Positions 14,496 through 20,299 of a stretch of 20,299 bases of DNA are shown here, in pieces. The translations under genes were made by a program, and so were the position numbers. The DNA is from Pelargonium nanum. Its lineage: Eukaryota; Streptophyta; Magnoliopsida; Geraniales; Geraniaceae. The stretch's first letter is position 1. The number at the start of each line of letters is the position of its first letter. The notes below the pieces were generated by a model. That model searched no databases. It was not told the origin of the DNA and saw only the letters and a list, made by a program, of their open reading frames with translations. Where the stretch lies: NCBI GenBank assembly GCA_036897485.1, contig JAYMTF010001977.1, positions 1 to 20,299 of the forward strand, written 5' to 3'.

Positions 14496-17400
14496 ATGGA
14501 AAGTGGAGAATCGAAGAAGGTGGAGATCGTTCTCAAAACCATAGGCCCAACTCGTCCCTCTCGTCTCCAAGTTCCCTCTCCAATTAAAGTATGTCTCTGC
14601 TTCCTCTCTCTTCTATTGCGTTTGATTTCTGGATTTTTTTGGAACTTTTCGTTTTTTTGCAAAATCCTAGACCCAATTCATTTTCTTTGTACAGTTTTCG
14701 TATTTTCCTATGAATTTATGTGCCCATATCGATGTTTTCATATGCATATTTAGAAGCAAGTTGAAGAATTAAGCAATTGGTGAATCAAAGTCCTACGAAT
14801 TTTATTGACCCTGATGGTGTTTGGATTGTTTCACATTGTTAACTACTCCTAGTGACAAAAAAAACATATGCTCTGACATGATTGTGGAAATAAGTTTTTC
14901 TTGATCACAATCACATTTATGTTCTGAGCTTCAGTTTTTCCTATCTAATTTTGCTACTGCATTAAGGGCACAGATTATCATGATTGCTGAAAATGAGTTG
15001 GTAAAATTTTGCTTTTATGTCTTATGATGTGTTTTCATTTTATTTTTCTTTACTGTAACTAGGTGCATAACCTTAGAAAATTGGTTGCGGCAAATGGTCA
15101 TTTTCCAGTTGAGAATCTGAGCCTTGTACTTCGAGGCAACGTATTGCACGATAGCAACAATGGAGAAGAAATGGACATCCGCCTCAGTGATGGTGGTACA
15201 GTTCTTTACTTATTCTGCTTGCATGTACGAGTGTTACAGTTACGAGTGTGATTAAATGAATCTTTCCCTTAAGTTTGGGCTTTCTATGGGAAGGATGATT
15301 GGAAATGTAGGATGTTGTTTAATTACCTTTCTTATGCTTTGAAATGATGAAGTTTTGTGTAGGTGTACATTGCTATTCCAGATTTACTAGGCTCATTGAT
15401 GTTATCATATGAAACTGTGTTTCCATGAGCTATATAAGTTTATAGCTATGAAAATTGCCATAAAGTGTAGTGTGTCTCTGATGTTAGTTATCTTAGTAGA
15501 CCCTCAAATCTAAATATGTATTTCATGCTTCCCTACAAACTCTTCAATCTTCATGCACGTTTCGTATTGTATCAATATTCAATCTGCATTGATTATTGAA
15601 TATGATATGAAGCTTTTATTAAGGGTTGGGATGCAAGTACAGGTATGAAATGACAGCAGTTGATTGACTGCTGGATAGGTACTAATCCAATATAATCCAA
15701 TTGAGGGTTCTTATGCTTCTACAAAAAGGTGGGAGAGAGAGAGAGAGAGAGAGAGAGAGCTGTAATGCACACCAGTCCAGCACAGAACTTGCAAATGATA
15801 TTTGAATGTGAACTGAAACAGTACAGTTGTGAGGAAAACAGTGTTAAGAAATGTATGAGGTGAAGTATAGGACTGTAATTCACATTCCTCGCCTGGAGCT
15901 ATATGAGGAAGGTAAGCTAGTGATAGTATTTGCATGGGCTGCTGATCTCTCTCATGTAGCTAAGATGTTCTTGTCCAATTCATAGTTTTGGGCCTGTAAT
16001 AATTTGTATTACATGTTACCTACAAAATTTGTGGGTAGATTTACATAGTGGAATCTGCTAGAAGATAAGAAATGTTACAGTTATGTTTGAGGCATTACAA
16101 CCCCAGCTTCTGTAGGACTGGGGTTGCCTCTAGAATTACCAGTAACATCAACTATAATCTTCCCCTCAGGAGTAGGGTTCCAGCTCACAACATAGTTTCT
16201 ATACTTTTCTCTTTATTTTAATCAAGAATGGCCTGAACATCTTATTCAAATTGTTATGTATGATAAGGTGATGAAAAGAGGGATCCGGTAAAGAATAATA
16301 GATTAACAGAAGAGTATAACAGTCTGACGATCTATATTAGCCTTTCATTGGTACAATTTCTTTTATCTGACAAACAATTTGAATGATTCTAATTCTTACT
16401 GATCAGAATCTTATTGTCGTTGCATAATTTATATTCTGTCCTATCCGTGTATTTTTCTTTTTTGGCTTTTATGGAAATGTAAGTGTGAAAGACTATATCT
16501 AGTCCTTGCTTAAAAAGGTCACTGGCCTATATTATCTTTGATTTTTAATGTATGGATACATGGTTTCTGTCTAGATAATCTAATTGTTGCTGTAAAACCA
16601 AAGCCACCAGTTAAAAACCTTCAAGACCGATTTGATGACGATGACGATGAAGATCTGGTATATAGAAGCTAGTACTTAGTGCTGAACTCATAGAGCCATT
16701 GCTTTTGCAAAGGTTTCTTATTTGATCTAAATTTCCAACTTTGTAAATTTTCAGAAGTTCGAGCTTCCACACTCAGCGAGTCGTTGGAAGAGGAAGCTTT
16801 ACTCTTTCTTACATGATAAGTTAAAGCTTCCTGGTTAGTATCTTGTTCCATCATACTTTAACTCAGAATAGTAATTTGGTGACAAACTAATCTATTTTGT
16901 TTCTTGGATAGGTATCCTTTTGATGGCAATATTCTCTCTCAGTTTGAAGATGTGGGCTGTTATCATTTTGTGGTTTACCTTGGCACCTGTTGCCTATAGA
17001 TGGGATCTGGGACCCTTATATGTGAGTTGGCTTCTGTGTTAATTAAATTACACCTAAACTATAGTATAGAACTTATAGTGCGATATTTCTTTGGGTATTG
17101 AAGTTAACAAATGTTCTGAAGCAAGTTTTCTCTGTTTCAGTGGATCAAGTCTTATGTGCTTAGCTCATGGTTATGCAGCGTACAATTATAAGATAATTGT
17201 ATTCTCTTAGTTCCAAAATAAGTGTCACTTTCTTTCGAAGAAAGTTATTTATGCATAAATTACCAATAATATCCCTACCATAAACTATTAGAAGCACTAA
17301 TATAAGAGAAAATTCATCGTTAAATGAAATCATAGAGTAACTAAATGAATCATATCTTATGTACACCTGTTGGCAGTTATTATTAGGACTCATAATGTGT

Positions 17401-18004
17401 GCACTACTTGCATTTTTTCTCATTAATTCATTTTTATGTGATTTGTCATGCTAGTGAAAATCATACTGCATACAGCTTTTGACAACTTGTGAAAAATAAT
17501 CTAGCAAAAGGAAATTACCACAGTAGATCTATTGATTCATTGTCTTAAGTTCATATTTCAAGGGAAAAGACTACAGAACAAGAAGTTTATTTGGATGTGT
17601 AAATAGGATAGGACTGGAACTGGAGGAGGCACTAATTAATTTGCATCTGTGATGGTAATTATTTACTTAACTAATGCTACTATGTATTTTGCTTGTGCAT
17701 TCAGATACTTGGTACAGGTTTTTCGATCATTCTCCTGAACCTTGGAAAGCGACAGCCGGGTGACATGAGGTATGCACAAATATTTTTTACCCCTGCAATG
17801 ATGTGAATTCTCCATCTAATGGGACGTAAAATGTCCCATTCTAATTATCATGTCATCCTTTACCGTTCGTCCAAGATATCTCATCTTTTTTGGTTCTCGA
17901 ATTCATGCAGTGCATATTCTATCTTTAATGAGGATTTTAGAGAGCTTCCAGGGACGCTGAATGCAGATCGACTCGATAGAGACATAAGGGCTGGTCAGTT
18001 TTGA
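14496..18004 (+). CDS. SAYSvFN-domain membrane protein with ubiquitin-like N terminus
   Basis: Plant homologue of SAYSvFN-domain protein 1. Human SAYSD1 is an ER membrane factor linked to UFM1-marked ribosomes and clearance of stalled translocation; the plant role is not established. Exons: 14496-14588, 15063-15195, 16575-16657, 16755-16833, 16912-17021, 17705-17769, 17911-18004, all phase-consistent, giving 218 aa. Residues about 9-84 look ubiquitin-like (VEIVLKTIGP, LRKLVAANGHFPVENLSLVL, then NLIVAVKPKPP). An acidic DDDDDED stretch follows near 96-102. A hydrophobic segment spans about 131-155 and a second about 166-178. The signature SAYSIFNEDF starts at 188, and the end is DRDIRAGQF. The start at 14496 has a good context (A at -3, G at +4) and places the Ub-like fold close to the N terminus as in relatives I recall. 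An in-frame ATG at 14442 (poor context) would add 18 residues. Intron 2 is long (1379 bp). Confidence 0.88.
15733..15759 (+). repeat. (GA)n microsatellite in intron 2
   Basis: Thirteen GA units plus G, uninterrupted, within the longest intron of the SAYSvFN gene. It is likely to vary in length between individuals. Confidence 0.9.
17205..17420. mobile_element. Probable MITE remnant in intron 5
   Basis: The stretch starts TTAGTTCCAAAATAAGTGTC, which resembles the terminal sequence of Stowaway-like MITEs in plants (CTCCCTCCGTTCCAAAATAAG). It contains a small hairpin CTTTCTTTCGAAGAAAG (17230-17246). Part of the interior (AATTACCAATAATAT, ATAAACTA) recurs in diverged form near 19298-19330. The right end is unclear, so the boundary is approximate. 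The 87-codon minus-strand open frame inside is not taken as a gene. Confidence 0.35.
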
Positions 18005-18328
18005 GCTTATCATACTTTTTGTGATCGCCCACGAATCATATATACATGTCATGGTAATGATAATTTGTATTTTAGTATCTACATGATTGATGCAATATCA
18101 CTTGTTAGTCAATAGAGAAAAGAAATTTTAACTGTCTGGTTGCTGTCTTGCTGATGATAAACACAGTAATATTAAATGTAAAACTTTTTGTTCTTATTTC
18201 AGTCAAATTTGGCTTGAATGTAATATCTAAATAACAGCATAATTAAGTTTTGTAACAGAAAGATTAGTACCAAGTAAAGTTTTGATATACTGGTTTTCAA
18301 AACCAGACTAAGCAGGAAGCTCCATGAA
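18005..18328. other. Convergent 3' region, SAYSvFN gene and exonuclease pseudogene
   Basis: AT-rich sequence that should contain the 3' UTR of the + strand SAYSvFN gene. There is no AATAAA at a standard position that I would single out, and I see no gene. Confidence 0.5.
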
Positions 18329-18916
18329 TTATCTGTAACCATATATGTCGTGTATGGAGAACTCGATCACGGAATCCAATGGCCTCTTTGCTTCCATTCC
18401 CAATTGAAACGATACAAAAGCATCGATGGCAGCATACTCCACTTGATCGTAGCTCAACTTTTCCATGTCCCACTTGCTCATCGTTATGTGGGCATTTAGT
18501 CCGTATTTCCTATATTCATTGTCGTGGTACTTTATGGCAAATTTCTTGCGTACGTCCCTAGTGCAAGATACGACCAGCCCGTAATCTTCCTTCAGCTTAA
18601 AAGCATCCTCCTTGACATTTACACAGTAAAGACAAACTTGTCGTTGGCGAGAAAGTCGACCAAAGACTGGGGAATGGAGTCGGCGTGTTTGATTTGGAAG
18701 ATCAAGCACCTGTGACCGACGCATAGTTGAAGAACGGCCACGGTTTGGTGTTCATCGAGACACCATTCAGTGCCGAGCCCTACGATGAGTTTCTTGTTGA
18801 TCTTGTACTCGTATTTGTATTTGATATTTTCGATCCATGTATCGACAGGCATAAGAGGTGACTGTGGTTGGAAGGTGGCGCTTATGAAACTCTACTTTGT
18901 AGAAAGAAGACGACAT
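18329..18916 (-). pseudogene. Werner-exonuclease-like 3'-5' exonuclease pseudogene
   Basis: The intronless frame pieces fit the plant family of small DEDDy exonucleases annotated as Werner syndrome-like exonucleases. From the ATG at 18916 the text runs MSSSFYKVEFHKRHLPTTVT. A frame change near 18855 then gives PVDTWIENIKYKY and KKLIVGLGTEW, then VAVLQLCVGHRCLIFQIKHA and IPQSLVDFLANDKFVFT. A second frame change near 18624, compatible with loss of one G, leads to VNVKEDAFKLKEDYGLVVS. It ends with SKWDMEKLSYDQVEYAAIDA and FVSFQLG; the stop is at 18329. The first catalytic motif, normally D-x-E, reads GLGTEW, so the first Asp is Gly. The Asp of KEDA and the Y..D of YAAID remain. About 15-20 residues usually between the GLK block and SRWD appear to be missing. 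These defects argue for a dead or non-catalytic copy. Confidence 0.8.
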
Positions 18917-18960
18917 TATTGTTTTTAGTTTGAAGATGACTATTAGTGTAAGAACCAGAC

Positions 18961-18968
18961 TATATATA
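18961..18968 (-). promoter_or_regulatory. TATA box upstream of the exonuclease pseudogene
   Basis: TATATATA lies 45 bp upstream of the ATG at 18916 on the minus strand. If used, it would give a very short leader, so the locus may still be transcribed despite its broken frame. Confidence 0.35.
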
Positions 18969-19540
18969 ACAATTAGAGCAGCAATTTAATTCTGATATGG
19001 TAATATGAAAAACATTCTGATTTAGGAAACCAACTTGATTATTATTTTTTTAGCCTAATATGATTAATTTTGATGCAAGACAAGTTATATTTATTTATTT
19101 ATTTTCTCTTCTATTCTAGAGGGTTTCCTAATCCAATTGGGATTTTGGTGGGCCGAGAAAGCCCAGCACTACAATTTCCTTAGTGTCATTGTGACTGAAA
19201 GTTGTTTTTCATAGATTTTTGTGTTGTTGAAAGAAAAACAAATCAGGACTTGGAGGTGACACAACTAAAAATTTTGTTGTTTTTCATTATACATGAATTA
19301 CCAACAATATTGTCAAGATAAACTAGTTATAACATCTTTAGCTTGTTAGAACAAGAACACATTAACTCATCCTTAATTTTCACAAAAATGGAAAGCTCGT
19401 TATTATTTTTGTATGAAAGGAGTAATATATTTGTGTGGATTAATTAACAATTAGAGAATAATGAGTTTTAACCAAAAGTTTTTTTTAGGTTAGATTAAGC
19501 TACTAAAGAGAATTGAACAACTTATTAGAATTTTGGATTT
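18969..19540. other. AT-rich intergenic DNA
   Basis: No gene is supported. It contains a TTTATTTATTTATTTT run (about 19089-19104), a TGGGCC/GCCCA pair (about 19150-19165), and near 19290-19335 a diverged match to the MITE-like segment of the SAYSvFN intron. Confidence 0.5.
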
Positions 19541-19865
19541 ATTGAGCTACTCCGCTTAGACAAACTTTTGGGGCGAGTATTAGAGATATTTTAATGAGAT
19601 GTTAGTCATTGTTTTTCACTTAGAATAACATGATTCATATTTTTTATTCTTATATTATTTTATGGGATTGAGGATCCTAAGCCAAGAATTATTTGGCTTA
19701 GGATCCTAAGATTATGACACATCATTTAAAATGTTTGGATCCAACGGGTCGCTCCGCTCCCACAAATTTACTTGAGTGGGCAAATGAGTATTTTAATAGG
19801 GTGGCAATCTCTCATTGGTTTGACTTATATTCTTTATTCTCTTATTTTATTATGTATAATTAAAT
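19541..19865. repeat. Pair of diverged direct repeats (about 110 bp each)
   Basis: The block at about 19547-19665 and the block at about 19750-19860 share ordered words: CTCCGCT, ACAAA, a GAG(T)ATTTTAAT core, a CTCATT/GTCATTG stretch, and a final ATTCTTTATTCT-like run followed by TTATTTTAT. The order and spacing are retained although many positions differ. This looks like an old duplication or the two ends of a small LTR-like element (TRIM or similar), with the hairpin at 19671-19707 between them. Confidence 0.4.
19671..19707. repeat. Perfect 15-bp inverted repeat with 7-nt spacer
   Basis: AGGATCCTAAGCCAA (19671-19685) and its exact complement TTGGCTTAGGATCCT (19693-19707) flank GAATTAT. A stem this long is very unlikely by chance and suggests a foldback element core or a transposon end. 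Confidence 0.75.
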
Positions 19866-20255
19866 ATTATTAATAAATTAGTTCACACTAATAAATATTT
19901 TGAGTCCATCTTAAAAAATATCAATTTTTTCAGGTCAATAGACTCTAACATTGAACGACAATATCTAATTTATACATACTATAAAAGCTGAACCACAAAA
20001 CATGTTTATAATGCGTATTAGAGCGCCACATCATCAAATTTTTAGTTTTGGCACAAATATTTAATTATTTATGAATATACCCCGTAAAAACAAGAAATAT
20101 GAAAAAAGAAAAAGAAGAAAAGGAAAGTCAAAACTTTTAAAAGTATGGTAAAATTATTTAAAGGAAAATTAATTGATAGGAAACTTAAATTGAATCTTGC
20201 AAATAATGAAATTTGAATACTCCAAATCGTATAACAAAAAAGTAAGTGGTGTCAC

Positions 20256-20287
20256 AAACCCTAAATATATATAGCATATATAAATAG
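20256..20287 (+). promoter_or_regulatory. Telo-box and TATA box near the right edge
   Basis: AAACCCTAA (20256-20264), the telo-box seen in promoters of many ribosomal-protein and growth genes, is followed by TATATAAATAG (20277-20287). This arrangement suggests the promoter of a + strand gene starting just past the window. No coding sequence is visible to confirm it. Confidence 0.4.
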
Positions 20288-20299
20288 AGGTTTGAACTA

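Noticed and set aside
14237..14662. 141-codon minus-strand frame over the SAYSvFN start
   Set aside because: Antisense to a clear conserved exon; no motif of its own.
17160..17423. 87-codon minus-strand frame in intron 5
   Set aside because: Lies within a MITE-like repeat; no domain seen.

Overview
The window is nuclear DNA from a flowering plant, most likely a eudicot. Genes are split into many short exons by AT-rich GT..AG introns, intergenic DNA is AT-rich, and the proteins are plant-specific (BSK pseudokinase, CYP88 P450, mitochondrial glycine-cleavage H protein). The protein flavour and a GTGTCGTG-rich repeat make a rosid (perhaps Rosaceae) plausible, but the species cannot be fixed by reading alone. 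I found no bacterial, viral, CRISPR or defence-type system; this is an ordinary plant gene region with several decayed gene and transposon remnants.

Layout, left to right. Bases 1-1264 are AT-rich spacer, then a promoter and 5' leader with two G-boxes. Bases 1265-5903 (+) hold a complete ten-exon BSK2-type brassinosteroid-signalling kinase (491 aa by my splice model). Bases 6406-6829 are a broken, unidentified protein-coding remnant. Bases 6830-9712 are a 2.9 kb gene-poor stretch with a GTGTCGTG-rich repeat (7746-8183) and a fossil RNase H domain of retroelement type (about 8845-9200). Bases 9813-12013 (+) hold a complete eight-exon CYP88-family cytochrome P450 (500 aa), related to ent-kaurenoic acid oxidase and to beta-amyrin 11-oxidase. 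It converges on the four-exon GCSH gene at 12484-13654 (-), encoding a 164 aa glycine decarboxylase H-protein precursor.

GCSH is divergent from a seven-exon SAYSvFN-domain protein gene (14496-18004, +; 218 aa); the two share an 841 bp intergenic region with a TATA box on the GCSH side and a cluster of TGGGCY (site II) elements on the other. Bases 18329-18916 (-) hold a Werner-exonuclease-like 3'-5' exonuclease pseudogene with two frameshifts, an apparent internal deletion and loss of the first catalytic Asp. The right flank (18917-20299) has transposon-like structure: a perfect 15-bp inverted repeat between two diverged direct repeats. It ends with a telo-box plus TATA box that may be the promoter of a gene beyond the edge.

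The genes do not form an obvious pathway. A brassinosteroid-signalling gene lies beside a P450 whose family includes a gibberellin-biosynthesis enzyme, but plant neighbours are usually unrelated and nothing in the sequence shows co-regulation. Exon boundaries were placed by reading frames, GT..AG sites and remembered family consensus, with phase checked across every junction.
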